Of a stretch of 64,000 nucleotides of DNA, positions 7,080 to 16,500 are shown piece by piece. Under the pieces are notes generated by a model. The model did not search any database and was not told the origin of the DNA. It saw only the letters and a list, made by a program, of their open reading frames with translations. Every line of letters begins with the position of its first letter. The first letter of the stretch is position 1. The DNA lies in the NCBI GenBank assembly GCA_937951875.1, contig CALGAN010000009.1, forward strand, positions 1-64,000. Direction: 5' to 3'. This stretch comes from an uncultured Alkalilimnicola sp. GTDB lineage: Bacteria; Pseudomonadota; Gammaproteobacteria; Nitrococcales; AK92. The position numbers and the translations under genes are program-made.

Positions 7080-8966
7080 TCAGCCGCGCACGGCTTCCAG
7101 TTCCTCCCAGCGGGCGAACGCCTGCTCCAACTCCGCCTCCACCGCCGCCAGCCGGGCGTTGAGCGCGGTGACTTCGGTGGGCTGCTGGCGGTACAGCTCC
7201 GGATCGGCCAGCCGGCTCTGCAGCTGCGTGAGCTCCTGTTCCAGGGCCTCGATCCGGCCCGGCAGCGCCTCCAGCTCGCGCTGTTGGCTGAAGCTGAGCT
7301 TGCGCGGCCGCTGCTGCGGCTTGGACGGCGCGGCCTCCTTGACGGGCTCGCGCCGCGCCGGTGGCTCGGTCGGCGCCGTCGGCCGCTGCCGCAGCCAGTC
7401 GCTGTAGCCGCCGACGTACTCGCGTACCACGCCGTCGCCCTCGAAGGCCAGCACCGCGCCGACCACGTTGTCGAGGAAGGCGCGGTCGTGGCTGACCAGC
7501 AGCACCGTGCCGTTGAAGTCGATCAGCAGCTCCTCCAACAGGTCGAGCGTTTCCACGTCCAGGTCATTGGTCGGCTCGTCCAGCACCAGCACGTTGGCCG
7601 GTTTGGTGAACAGCTTGGCCAGCAGCAGGCGGTTGCGCTCGCCTCCGGACAGGGCTTTCACCGGCACCCGCGCCCGCGCCGGCGGGAACAGGAAATCCTG
7701 TAAATAGCCGATCACATGCTTTGGTGTGCCGTTGACCAGCACCTTGTCGCTGCCGCCCGCCACGTTGTCGAGCACGCTGGCCTCCTCGTCGAGCTGGTTG
7801 CGCAGCTGATCGAAGTAGGCGACCTCCAGGCGCGTGCCCAGCTTCACCGTGCCGCTGTCGGGCGCGAGCCGACCCAGGATCAGATTGAGCAGTGTGGTCT
7901 TGCCCGCGCCATTGGGGCCGATGATGCCGATCTTGTCTCCTCGCAGGATGGTGGTGGAGAAGTCGCGAATCAACGGCTTGCCGTCCACCGCGTAGCTGAC
8001 GTTCTCTAGGACCGCCACCAGCTTCCCGGAACCTTCCGCCTCCTGCACGTTCAGCTTGGCCACACCCTGCCGCTCGCGCCGGGCGCGGCGCTCCTCGCGC
8101 ATGGCCAGCAGCGCCCGTACCCGGCCCTCGTTGCGGGTGCGGCGTGCCTTGATGCCTTGGCGGATCCAGGCTTCCTCCTGAGCCAGTTTCTTGTCGAACT
8201 GCGCCGCTTGCTGCGCCTCGGCTTCCAGCATGGCCTGCTTGCGGTCGAGATAGGCCTGGTAGCTGCCGGGGAAGCTGCTCAGGCGGCCGCGGTCGAGTTC
8301 GATGATGCGGGTCGCTAGGCGGTCGAGGAAGCGGCGGTCGTGGGAGATGAACAGCAGCGTGCCGCCGAAGCCGAGCAGGAACTCCTCCAGCCAGGTGATG
8401 GCGGTAATGTCGAGATGGTTGGTGGGCTCGTCCAGCAGCAGCAGATCAGGCTGCGTCACCAGGGCGCGGGCCAGCAGGGCGCGGCGTTTGAGGCCGCCGG
8501 AGAGGGCGGCGAAGTCGGCTTCGGGCGGCAGCGCCAGGCGACTCAGCACCTGCTCCACCCGCGGCCGCAGCTGCCAGCCGCCGCTGGCCTCCAGCGCGTG
8601 CTGCACCTGTTCCAGCTCACCCAGCCGCTCGGTCTCGCCGGCCGCCAGCCGCTGCGACAGGGCCTGATAGCGGCCGAGCAGGCTACCCACTTCGCCCAGG
8701 CCGCCGGCGACCACGTCGAACACCGAACCGCTCAAGCCCACCGGCACTTCCTGCGGTAGCGCCGCCACAGTGGCGCCGCCGGCGAACTGCACGCTGCCTT
8801 CGTCGGGGGTCAGTTCACCGTTGAGCACCTTGAGCAGGGTGGACTTGCCGCTGCCGTTGCGGCCGACCAGGCACACGCGCTCGCCGCGGTCGATTCTCAG
8901 ATCCACGCGATCGAGCAAGGGGGCGGCGCCGAACCCCACGGAAACGCCGAGCAACTGCACCAACAC
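7080..8966 (-). CDS. uup: ABC-F family ATPase Uup
   Basis: Soluble ABC-F protein of 628 aa with two ATP-binding cassettes and no membrane domain. Uup acts on ribosomes and has been linked to precise transposon excision. The first cassette has Walker A GRNGSGKST (35-43), signature LSGGLKRRALLAR and Walker B LLLLDEPTNHLD. The second has GPNGAGKTT (about 348), LSGGERNRLLLAK and VLVLDEPTNDLD. A Pro-rich linker after about residue 530 leads to a C-terminal coiled coil (RELEALPGRIEALEQELTQL), the feature that separates Uup from EttA. The start is GTG at 8966 with GGAGG 8 nt upstream. It is shorter than E. coli Uup (635) by only a few residues. Confidence 0.93.
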   Translation of the reverse strand: MLVQLLGVSVGFGAAPLLDRVDLRIDRGERVCLVGRNGSGKSTLLKVLNGELTPDEGSVQFAGGATVAALPQEVPVGLSGSVFDVVAGGLGEVGSLLGRYQALSQRLAAGETERLGELEQVQHALEASGGWQLRPRVEQVLSRLALPPEADFAALSGGLKRRALLARALVTQPDLLLLDEPTNHLDITAITWLEEFLLGFGGTLLFISHDRRFLDRLATRIIELDRGRLSSFPGSYQAYLDRKQAMLEAEAQQAAQFDKKLAQEEAWIRQGIKARRTRNEGRVRALLAMREERRARRERQGVAKLNVQEAEGSGKLVAVLENVSYAVDGKPLIRDFSTTILRGDKIGIIGPNGAGKTTLLNLILGRLAPDSGTVKLGTRLEVAYFDQLRNQLDEEASVLDNVAGGSDKVLVNGTPKHVIGYLQDFLFPPARARVPVKALSGGERNRLLLAKLFTKPANVLVLDEPTNDLDVETLDLLEELLIDFNGTVLLVSHDRAFLDNVVGAVLAFEGDGVVREYVGGYSDWLRQRPTAPTEPPARREPVKEAAPSKPQQRPRKLSFSQQRELEALPGRIEALEQELTQLQSRLADPELYRQQPTEVTALNARLAAVEAELEQAFARWEELEAVRG

Positions 8967-9035
8967 GACTCTACCTCCGCAATCGAGCCGTCATTCTAGC
9001 GGCTGCGGCGCGGCTGGTCGTTCGCTGATGCACGG

Positions 9036-9299
9036 TCAATGCCGGACCGAGGCGGGCGGTTCCTCCGTGACTTCCGATACCTCCAGGGCCTGGTCGCCGA
9101 ACTGCCGCCCGTGCAGCGCACGGATGGCCTCGTCCGCGTCCTCGTCCGCCATCTCCACGAAGGCGTGGGCGCGCAGCGTGTTGTCGGGGTGATCGAAGAT
9201 CAGCAGCACCGAGTCGACCATGCCGTAGGGTGCGAACAGCGCGCGGATGGTGTCTTCGGTAGTCTGTAGGGGAAGATTGCCGACGTAGATCGATTTCAT
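9036..9299 (-). CDS. RRM-domain RNA-binding protein
   Basis: Protein of 87 aa made almost entirely of one RNA recognition motif. RNP2 is visible as IYVGNL (residues 4-9) and RNP1 as RAHAFVEM (about 43-50), followed by the helix DADEAIRALHGRQF. Short single-RRM proteins of this type occur widely in proteobacteria and cyanobacteria and bind single-stranded RNA. Specific targets are not known. It lies about 70 nt upstream of uup on the same strand and may share a transcript with it. Its ATG is divergent from srkA. Confidence 0.85.
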   Translation of the reverse strand: MKSIYVGNLPLQTTEDTIRALFAPYGMVDSVLLIFDHPDNTLRAHAFVEMADEDADEAIRALHGRQFGDQALEVSEVTEEPPASVRH

Positions 9300-9465
9300 G
9301 GTCGTGGATGCCTTGCGGTGCCGATGCCGGATGTCGAGGAGCGATCCGCCGGGCGAGACGGCCGGGGCTTGGCGCCGGCGCAGTGCCGGGGGCGCCGGTC
9401 GGGCGAACCGTCCCTTATCCTCTGATTTAGGGGCATTGGCCGCCGATCCGCACGAGGGAGCCGAG

Positions 9466-10452
9466 ATGAACGAGTCGCTGAATCCGCCTTACGAGAACCT
9501 GAGCCCGGAGCTGGTGCTGGATGCGGTGGAAGCCCTTGGCTTCCGCTGCGACGGCCGTTTCCTCGCTCTCAACAGCTACGAGAACCGGGTCTATCAGGTC
9601 GGGCTGGAGGAGGGCGAGCCGCTGGTGGCCAAGTTCTATCGGCCGGGCCGCTGGAGCGATCAGGCCATCCTCGAAGAGCACGCCTTCGCCCAGGAGCTCG
9701 TCGCCCAGGAAATCCCGGTGGTGGCGCCGCTGAGCGTGGCGGGGGCGACGCTGCATCGGCACCAGGGCTATCGCTTCGCTGTCTTTCCGCGCCGCGGCGG
9801 CCGCTGGCCGGAGCTCGACGATCCGGATAACCGCGAATGGCTGGGGCGCTTCCTCGGCCGCATCCATATGGTCGGCGCCGCCAAGCCGTTCCGCCACCGG
9901 CCGCGGCTGGATGTGGACACGCTCGGGCGCGAGTCCTCGGCCTACCTGCTCGCCGCCGGCGTCATTCCGCCGCATCTGGAGACGGCCTACCGCACGCTGG
10001 TGGACGATCTGCTGGTGCAGATCGAGGCGGCGTTTGCGCGCGCCGGCAGCGTGCGCTACCTGCGCCTGCACGGCGACTGCCACCCCGGCAACATCCTGTG
10101 GACCGAGCGAGGGCCGCATTTCGTCGATCTCGACGACGCCCGCATGGGGCCGGCGATCCAGGATCTGTGGATGCTGCTGTCGGGCGACCGCGCCGAGCAG
10201 TCGGCGCAGCTGTCCGATCTGCTGGCCGGCTACGAGGAGTTCTGCGACTTCGATCCGCGCGAGCTGCATCTGATCGAGGCGCTGCGCACTCTGCGCATGA
10301 TCCATTACGCCGCCTGGCTGGCCCGGCGCTGGCACGATCCAGCCTTTCCCCAGGCCTTCCCGTGGTTTGGCACGCCGCGCTACTGGGAGGAACACGTGCT
10401 GCAGCTGCGCGAGCAGGCGGCGCTGATGCAGGAGCCGCCGCTCAATGTCTAG
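9466..10452 (+). CDS. srkA: Stress response kinase A (SrkA/YihE)
   Basis: Ser/Thr protein kinase of the APH-like fold, 328 aa, the same length as E. coli SrkA, which protects cells under envelope and oxidative stress. The kinase catalytic loop LHGDCHPGNILW (about 200-211) and the metal-binding VDLDD (about 219-223) are intact. The N-terminal part YENRVYQVGLEEGEPLVAKF carries the nucleotide-binding Lys. The ATG at 9466 is chosen over an upstream in-frame start at 9298 because the family begins with this sequence and GAGGGAG lies just upstream. The YgjP-like gene follows after 26 nt, so the two may be co-transcribed. Confidence 0.92.
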   Translation: MNESLNPPYENLSPELVLDAVEALGFRCDGRFLALNSYENRVYQVGLEEGEPLVAKFYRPGRWSDQAILEEHAFAQELVAQEIPVVAPLSVAGATLHRHQGYRFAVFPRRGGRWPELDDPDNREWLGRFLGRIHMVGAAKPFRHRPRLDVDTLGRESSAYLLAAGVIPPHLETAYRTLVDDLLVQIEAAFARAGSVRYLRLHGDCHPGNILWTERGPHFVDLDDARMGPAIQDLWMLLSGDRAEQSAQLSDLLAGYEEFCDFDPRELHLIEALRTLRMIHYAAWLARRWHDPAFPQAFPWFGTPRYWEEHVLQLREQAALMQEPPLNV

Positions 10453-10478
10453 GAGCCGCGCTGTCGGGCATAGCCACC

Positions 10479-11198
10479 ATGGCCGCTGAAGATCGGCAGA
10501 TCGATTCAACCGTGCCGCCCTACCGCGTGCGTTACACCCGGCGCCGCAGCTTGGGCGTGTACGTCTATCGCGACGGGCGGGTCGAGGCGAGGGCGCCGAT
10601 CGGCTGTCCGCCCGCCGAGGTCGAGGCTTTCGTCACCGCGCGGCTGCCATGGATTCGCCGCAAGCTCGAGGAGTTCGCCGCGGCCGTCGCGCCGGCGGCG
10701 CCGCGCTACTGCCATGGCGAACCGCATCCGTTTCTCGGCCGGGACTACCCGCTGGCGCTGTTCGCTGGGCTGCCGCGGGAGGTGCGTCTGGCGGCGGGGG
10801 CGCTGCGGGTGCGCGATCCCGGCGTGCACGAGCCGGCGCGGGTGAGGGCGCTGCTGCTGGCCTGGTACCGGCGCGAGGCCGAACGCATCCTGCCGCAGCG
10901 GCTGGAGGCGTGTCTTCGGGCCCTGGCGCACTGGCGGCTGCCGCGGCCGAAGCTGCGCATCCGGGCGATGCGCACGCGCTGGGGCAGCTGTTCGCAACGG
11001 GGCGACATCTGCCTGAACGTGCAGCTGGTGAAGTATCCGGAGCGGTTAATCGACTATGTGGTGGTCCACGAACTCTGCCATTTGCGCGAGTTCAACCACA
11101 GTCCGCGTTTCTATGCGTTGATGGACGAGGCCATGCCGGACTGGCCGATGCGTAAGGCCGAACTCAACCGTCTGGCCCGCGGTCTGGCGGTGGACTGA
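10479..11198 (+). CDS. YgjP-like M48-type zinc metallopeptidase
   Basis: Protein of 239 aa of the YgjP/DUF45 family, a minimal gluzincin metallopeptidase. The C-terminal third contains MRTRWGSCSQRGDICLN and the zinc motif HELCH (about 197-201) followed by NHSPRFY, with the usual third ligand His. The N-terminal half has the family's Arg-rich start (YRVRYTRRRSLGVYV). Natural substrates are not established, and roles in quality control are proposed. It lies 26 nt after srkA and converges on the small gene at 11205-11345. Confidence 0.87.
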   Translation: MAAEDRQIDSTVPPYRVRYTRRRSLGVYVYRDGRVEARAPIGCPPAEVEAFVTARLPWIRRKLEEFAAAVAPAAPRYCHGEPHPFLGRDYPLALFAGLPREVRLAAGALRVRDPGVHEPARVRALLLAWYRREAERILPQRLEACLRALAHWRLPRPKLRIRAMRTRWGSCSQRGDICLNVQLVKYPERLIDYVVVHELCHLREFNHSPRFYALMDEAMPDWPMRKAELNRLARGLAVD

Positions 11199-11204
11199 GA
11201 CGCC

Positions 11205-11345
11205 TTAGCCATTGTCGCTGGAAGCGGCGAGCTCCACCTTGGCGCTGTCCGGGCGCGGACTGTTGGCGGCCCACTGACCGGTGTACCACAGCGTCAGCAA
11301 GGCCAGAACCAGAGCGACGATCAATGCCGGGCGTGCCAGCTCCAT
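11205..11345 (-). CDS. Small single-span membrane protein (46 aa)
   Basis: Short ORF of 46 aa. ATG at 11345 is preceded by AAGAGG about 6 nt upstream, and the stop is TAA. The sequence begins MELARPALIVALVLALLTLW, a clear single transmembrane helix (about residues 6-20). It continues with a polar, periplasm-like tail rich in Ser, Asn and Asp. The reading frame has a normal amino-acid make-up for a small membrane protein. It lies downstream of typA on the same strand but beyond typA's strong terminator, so it needs its own promoter in the AT-rich stretch at about 11346-11400. I do not recognise the family. Confidence 0.5.
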   Translation of the reverse strand: MELARPALIVALVLALLTLWYTGQWAANSPRPDSAKVELAASSDNG

Positions 11346-11526
11346 AAATGCCTCTTCATTATTAATTTTCGATGTGATTGATTCGTCATGTGCGGCGCAA
11401 TGTAACCGCTGCCTGCGGGGCGTTGCAACGTTCCCCCTATGTGAAACCTCCGTATTCCTATAGAACCGCCCCTGGCGGCATAAGTTTCCGACGATCGTGC
11501 GCCGCGCTTCGGTGCCGATGTCGCGG

Positions 11527-11555
11527 CAAAAAAAAGCCCCGCGGGTGCGGGGCTT
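11527..11555 (-). terminator. Rho-independent terminator of typA
   Basis: On the minus strand, AGCCCCGC (11554-11547) pairs perfectly with GCGGGGCT (11542-11535) around a 4-nt loop, followed by eight T residues. It begins about 25 nt after the typA stop. This is the clearest intrinsic terminator in the window. Confidence 0.88.
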
Positions 11556-11578
11556 GGCGATAGGGGCGATGGCCGCCG

Positions 11579-13399
11579 TTAAGCGGTCGCTTCCTTGCCG
11601 GAGCGCTTGCGCTCGTGCTCCTTGAGGAACTTCTTGCGCAGGCGGATGTGGCGCGGCGTGACCTCCACCAGCTCGTCGTCGTCGATGAACTCCAGCGCCT
11701 GCTCCAGGGTGAGCCGGATCGGCGGGGTGAGGATGATGTTCTCGTCCGAGCCGGCGGCGCGGATGTTGGTGAGGTGCTTGGCCTTGAGCGGGTTCACCAC
11801 CAGGTCGTTGTCGCGCGAGTGGATGCCGATGATCATGCCCTCGTACACCTCGGTGCCGGGGCCGATGAACAGGCGGCCGCGTTCCTGGAGGTTGAACAGG
11901 GCGTAGGCCAGCGCCTTGCCGGCGCAGTTGGAGATCATCACGCCGTTGGGGCGTTGGCCGTACTCGCCCGGCTTGATCGGCCCATAGTGGTCGAACACGT
12001 GATAGAGCAGGCCGGTGCCGCTGGTGGCGGTCATGAACTCGGTGCGGAAGCCGATCAGCCCGCGCGAGGGGATGATGTAGTCAAGCCGCACCCGACCCTT
12101 GCCGTCCGGCACCATGTTCTGCAGCTCGCCGCCGCGGGCGCCGAGCTTCTCCATCACCGTGCCCTGGGTGCTTTCCTCCACGTCGACCGTGAGCTGCTCG
12201 TACGGCTCGTGCTTGACGCCGTCGATCTCCCGGATGATCACCTCGGGGCGCGACACGCCCAGCTCGTAGCCCTCGCGGCGCATGTTCTCGATCAGCACCG
12301 ACAGGTGCAGCTCACCGCGGCCGGAGACGCGGAACTTATCCGGATCGTCGGTCGGCTCGACCCGCAGCGCCACGTTGTGGATCAGCTCGCGCTCCAGCCG
12401 CTCGCGGATCTGCCGGGAGGTGACGAACTTGCCATCCTTGCCGGCGAACGGCGAGGTGTTGACCTGGAAGGTCATGCTCACCGTCGGCTCGTCCACCGCC
12501 AGCGGCGGCAGCGGCTCGGGCGCGGCCGGATCGGTGAGGGTGTCGGAGATGTTGAGCTGGTCCACGCCGGTGAAGGCGATGATGTCGCCGGCCATCGCCT
12601 CGGGCACTTCCACCCGCTCCAGCCCCAGGAAGCCCAGGATCTGCAGGACGCGGGCGCTGCGCTTGTTGCCCTTGGCGTCGATCACGGTCACCGGGGTGTT
12701 GGTCTTGACCCGGCCGCGCTTGATGCGGCCGATGCCGATCACGCCCACGTAGGAGTTATAGTCCAGGGCGCTGACCTGCAGCTGGAACGGACCGTTCAGG
12801 TCAACCTGCGGCGGCGGCACGCGGTCGACGATGGTCTGGAACAGGAAGGTCATGTCGCCGGAGCGGACGTCCGGGTTGGGACCGGCGTAGCCGGCCAGGC
12901 CCGAGGCGTAGACGACCGGGAAATCGAGCTGCTCCTCGGTCGCGCCCAGGCGGTCGAACAGATCGAAGGTTTGATCCAGCACCCAGTCGGGGCGGGCGCC
13001 GGGGCGGTCGATCTTGTTGATCACCACGATCGGCTTGAGGCCGGCCTGCAGTGCTTTCTGCGTGACGAAGCGGGTCTGCGGCATGGGGCCTTCGACCGCG
13101 TCCACCAGCAGCAGCACGGAATCGACCATCGACATCACGCGCTCGACTTCGCCACCGAAATCGGCGTGTCCCGGCGTGTCGACGATGTTGATCCGATAGT
13201 CTTGCCACTTGATGGCCGTGTTCTTGGCCAGAATGGTGATGCCGCGTTCCTTCTCCAGGTCGTTGGAGTCCATGATCCGCTCCCCGGGTTGGGCGCGGCT
13301 ATCAAGGGTGCCGGACTGCTGAAGAAGTTTGTCGACCAGGGTGGTCTTGCCATGGTCGACGTGGGCGATGATGGCGATGTTTCGTAGCTTCTCGATCAC
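11579..13399 (-). CDS. typA: Ribosome-associated translational GTPase TypA/BipA
   Basis: Translational GTPase of 606 aa that binds the ribosome near the EF-G site and supports 50S assembly and stress or low-temperature growth. The N-terminal G domain has G1 HVDHGKTT (14-21), a RGITI switch I, G3 DTPGHADFGGEV and G4 NKID. Domains II, III and V follow, with the BipA-specific C-terminal domain ending in a Lys/Arg-rich tail. Length matches E. coli TypA (607). It is a single gene, divergent from the SNF2 helicase, and ends in a strong intrinsic terminator. Confidence 0.96.
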   Translation of the reverse strand: MIEKLRNIAIIAHVDHGKTTLVDKLLQQSGTLDSRAQPGERIMDSNDLEKERGITILAKNTAIKWQDYRINIVDTPGHADFGGEVERVMSMVDSVLLLVDAVEGPMPQTRFVTQKALQAGLKPIVVINKIDRPGARPDWVLDQTFDLFDRLGATEEQLDFPVVYASGLAGYAGPNPDVRSGDMTFLFQTIVDRVPPPQVDLNGPFQLQVSALDYNSYVGVIGIGRIKRGRVKTNTPVTVIDAKGNKRSARVLQILGFLGLERVEVPEAMAGDIIAFTGVDQLNISDTLTDPAAPEPLPPLAVDEPTVSMTFQVNTSPFAGKDGKFVTSRQIRERLERELIHNVALRVEPTDDPDKFRVSGRGELHLSVLIENMRREGYELGVSRPEVIIREIDGVKHEPYEQLTVDVEESTQGTVMEKLGARGGELQNMVPDGKGRVRLDYIIPSRGLIGFRTEFMTATSGTGLLYHVFDHYGPIKPGEYGQRPNGVMISNCAGKALAYALFNLQERGRLFIGPGTEVYEGMIIGIHSRDNDLVVNPLKAKHLTNIRAAGSDENIILTPPIRLTLEQALEFIDDDELVEVTPRHIRLRKKFLKEHERKRSGKEATA

Positions 13400-13502
13400 A
13401 GAGGTATCCGGGAATCAGCCTGTTAGGCAAGGTTTCGAGGCTCGCGCACTATACGCGCACCTTTTTTCAATTGCGAGCGGCGTTTGCGCTGTCTTTGAGC
13501 GG

Positions 13503-13508
13503 TACAAT
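13503..13508 (+). promoter_or_regulatory. Possible -10 element (TACAAT) of the SNF2 helicase gene
   Basis: TACAAT matches the sigma-70 -10 consensus at five of six positions and lies 35 nt upstream of the ATG at 13544. No good -35 hexamer is seen at normal spacing, so this is tentative. Confidence 0.22.
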
Positions 13509-13543
13509 TCGCCGATGTTCCCCGTTACCCGCCAAGAGGCCTC

Positions 13544-16500
13544 ATGCGGTTGGATCTGAACAAGCTGGCTACGTTGTTCGATGAGGCCACCTGGGCGCGG
13601 GGGGTGGACTGCCAGCGGCAGGGCAGGGTGGTGTCGCTGCGGCGGGACGGCGATCGTCTGCAAGGCTTGGTGAAGAGCAGCCGCGGCTACAGCTACGCGA
13701 CCGACGTCACCGTGCTGCGCGATCGCGGCGCGGTCAGCGCCGTGCACGGCGACTGCGGCTGTCCGGTCGGGATCAATTGCAAGCACGTGGTGGCGCTGCT
13801 GATCCAGGCCGCGCGGCATCTACAGCCGGCCAACGACGTCGATCCGGGGGTCGAGTACTGGCTGCAGCGGCTCGATAGCGTGCTGCAGGCCAAGGCCGCC
13901 GGCGAGGAGCGGGTGATCTATCTGCTGGACGTGAACGCCGAGGGCCGCCTGGCGGTGTACCCGCTGCGCCAGCGCAAGCGCAAGAACGGTACCTGGGGCA
14001 AGCCGTACGGTGTGCCTCATGAGCATGATGCGCAGCGGCTGCAACAGCAGGACCGCGCCCTGCTGCGGCAACTGTGGGCGCAAGACTACGGCGGGGAAAT
14101 TCGCCTGCGGCCGGAGTGGGGCGCGGAGCTGTTGCCAGCGCTGCTCGCCACCGGGCGCTGCCACTGGCGCGCGCCGGACGCGCCTCCGCTGCGGCTGGGC
14201 GCGTCGCGACCGGGCGTTTTCGTCTGGGAGGACGTCGCTGACGGCAGCCAGCGGCTGGTGCTGCGGGTGGAGCGGGCGCAGCGGCTGCTGCCGCTGACGC
14301 CGCCTTGGTATCTGGACGGCGACGAATGCGGTCCGGTGGACACCGGGTTGGATCCGGCGGTGACGGCTTTGCTGCTGGAGGCGCCGACGGTGCGACCGGA
14401 GAGCGCCGACGCCCTGGCCGATGGCCTGGCGCGCCTGAGCCTGCCCGTGCCGCCGCCGCGAACGCTGGCGACCCGGCGGCTCGGACGGCTGACACCCGTG
14501 CCCTGCCTGCGCCTGGAGGCGGGGCAGCGCGACCGCTTTCACGACGCCTACGCGCCCTCGGCCTGGGCGGTGCTGAGTTTCCGCTACGACGGCTGGCAGG
14601 TCGACGCCGACCAGCCGGGTACGACGGTGAGCGAAGCGCACGGCACCGAGCTGGTACGCTTCGAGCGCAATCCGCAGGCCGAGGCGGACGCGTCGCGCCA
14701 GCTCGCCCGGGCGGGGCTGCGTCTGCTCAGGGCCGGCCGGCACGGCCATTGGTGGCTGTGGCGGGAGGACGAATGGCTGCGCTTCATGCAGCAGGAAGTG
14801 CCGCGGCTGCGCGCCGCCGGCTGGCAGATCGAGATCGCCGACGATTTCCCGTTCCGCCTGGCCGAGGGCGGCGAGCTGCAGGTCCGGATCGACGAAACGC
14901 CGGAGAGCGACTGGTTCGAGCTGGCCCTCGGCATCGAGGTCGACGGTGAGTCGGTCGATCTGCTGCCGGCGCTGCTGCGCTATCTGGAAACGCGCGGCGC
15001 CAAGGATCCGGACACGGTCACCGTGCCGCTGCCGGACGGCCGGCTGCTGCCGCTGCCCAGCGCCCGCCTCAAGCCGATCCTCGATACCTTGCAGGCACTC
15101 TATCTCGCGGACGCCGTCGACGGAAGCGGGCGGCTAAAGCTCGCGCGCGCCGACAGCCACATGCTGCTGGAGCTGGAGAGCGCCGGCGTGCGCTGGCTGG
15201 GCGGCGATGGGCTGCGCCGACTGGGCGAGAGGCTGCGCCAGGGCGTGGCGCCGGCGCCGCAGCCCAAGGGGCTGACCGTGGCCCTGCGCGACTATCAGCG
15301 CCAGGGTGTGGGCTGGCTGCAGATGCTGGCCGAAGCCGGTTTCGGCGGTGTGCTGGCCGACGACATGGGCCTGGGCAAGACCGTGCAGATCCTGGCCCAC
15401 CTGCTGCTGGAGAAGGAGGCCGGCCGCGCCGACCGCCCTAGCCTGGTGATCGCGCCCACCAGCGTGATCGGCAATTGGCGCCGCGAGGCCGCTCGCTTCG
15501 CGCCGGAGCTCAAGGTGCTCACCCTGCACGGTCCGGACCGGGCGGAGCTGTTCGCCCGGATTCCGGCGCACGACCTGGTGCTGAGCACCTATCCGTTGCT
15601 GCCGCGCGACGAGGACGCGTTCCTCGCCCACGAGTATCACCTACTGGTGCTGGACGAGGCCCAGTACATCAAGAACCCGCTGGCCAAGGCCGCCGAGACG
15701 GCGCGCAAGCTCACGGCACGCCAGCGGCTGTGCCTGACCGGCACGCCGCTGGAGAACCACCTGGGCGAGCTGTGGTCGCTGTTCCATTTCCTGATGCCCG
15801 GTTTCCTGGGCGGCGTCAGGCACTTCCGCCAGACGTTCCGCAACCCCATCGAACGGGACGGCAACGAGGCGCGCCGCCAGCAGCTGGCGCGGCGGATCGC
15901 GCCATTCCTGCTGCGGCGGACCAAGGAGGCGGTGGTGCGGGAGCTGCCGCCCAAGACCGAGATCGTGCAGACGGTGGAGCTGTCCGGCGCGCAGCGCGAT
16001 CTGTACGAAACGGTCCGGGTGGCGATGCTCGAGCGGGTGCGCGAGGAGCTGGCGCGGCGTGGCCTGAAGTCCAGCCACATCGTCATCCTCGACGCCTTGC
16101 TCAAGCTGCGGCAGGTGTGCTGCGATCCGCGGCTGGTGAAGCTGCCGGCGGCGGCGCGGGTCAAGCGCTCGGCCAAGCTGGAGCTGCTGATGGAACTGCT
16201 GCCCGAGATGCTGGCGGAGGGACGGCGGGTGCTGCTGTTCTCGCAGTTCACCGCCATGCTGGAGTTGATCGAGGAGGCGCTGCGCGAGCGCGGCATCGAC
16301 TACCTCATGCTCACCGGCCAGACCCGGGACCGCGCCACGCCGATCGAGCGCTTCCAGCGCGGCGAGGTGCCGCTGTTCCTGATCAGTCTCAAGGCCGGCG
16401 GCACCGGCTTGAACCTCACCGCCGCCGATACCGTGATCCACTACGATCCCTGGTGGAACCCGGCGGTGGAGCGCCAGGCCACCGACCGCGCCTATCGCAT

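Noticed and set aside
11615..13387. Open frame of 590 codons antisense to typA
   Set aside because: It is a GC-driven mirror of typA codons, rich in Ala, Gly, His and Arg, with no family pattern. Similar long antisense frames cover most genes of this window.
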